DNA of 11,125 bases from Kiritimatiellota bacterium (lineage in GTDB: Bacteria > Verrucomicrobiota > Kiritimatiellia > JAAZAB01): assembly GCA_008636095.1 (NCBI GenBank), contig VSJD01000003.1:1-11125 (forward strand), in the 5' to 3' direction. The notes beneath the pieces were generated by a model. It ran no database searches and was not told where the DNA came from. It saw nothing but the letters and a program-made list of their open reading frames with translations. The position numbers and the translations under genes are program-made. Shown piece by piece: positions 11,124 through 11,125 of this stretch. Each line of letters begins with the position of its first letter. Position 1 is the stretch's first letter.

Positions 11124-11125
11124 AA

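Overview
The window is bacterial accessory DNA. Strong AGGAGG-type ribosome binding sites precede most genes. Every gene is on the minus strand except a partial DUF1015 gene at the left edge. The mix of an Asp23/AmaP envelope pair, DUF433/DUF5615 and VapBC modules, and short palindromic or tandem repeats suggests an uncultured environmental bacterium. The PVC or Omnitrophota groups are a guess; no marker here settles the taxonomy. The edges (DUF1015, AmaP, Asp23) look GC-rich, while roughly 580-7540 is visibly AT-richer, which fits an acquired block.

Reading in the direction of minus-strand transcription, from the right edge: an Asp23/Gls24-family protein (11111-10668); a 314-bp stretch of degenerate repeats; a secreted protein of unknown function (10353-9790); a DUF433-DUF5615 toxin-antitoxin-like pair (9586-8990) lying between two similar direct repeats; an AmaP-like membrane anchor (8891-8328); and a VapB-VapC pair (8154-7539) with a recognisable promoter. 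A 308-bp gap follows. It holds a rod-shaped inverted-repeat structure and an intrinsic terminator, which together look like a small-RNA gene.

The core of the window is the next block (7230-580): a stand-alone CheY-like receiver; a small DUF5132-like membrane protein; an HMA_2 protein with a hydrophobic C-terminal segment; a second small DUF5132-like protein; a P1B-like P-type ATPase with two HMA-like N-terminal domains and no Cys-Pro-Cys motif; a polyhydroxyalkanoate-granule-type protein; a divergent dicarboxylate/cation (SDF) symporter; and an unrecognised 188-residue protein. The last four genes overlap or lie 3 bp apart, so they form a translationally coupled unit. Hairpins sit before the HMA_2 gene and before the ATPase gene.

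The most interesting reading is that the ATPase, HMA_2 protein and paired small membrane proteins form a metal-handling membrane system resembling ferrosome (fez) loci, here with a PHA-granule-like protein and an organic-anion symporter added. The gene families and overlaps are seen in the sequence. The ferrosome link, the substrates and the partnership of the downstream genes are inference.
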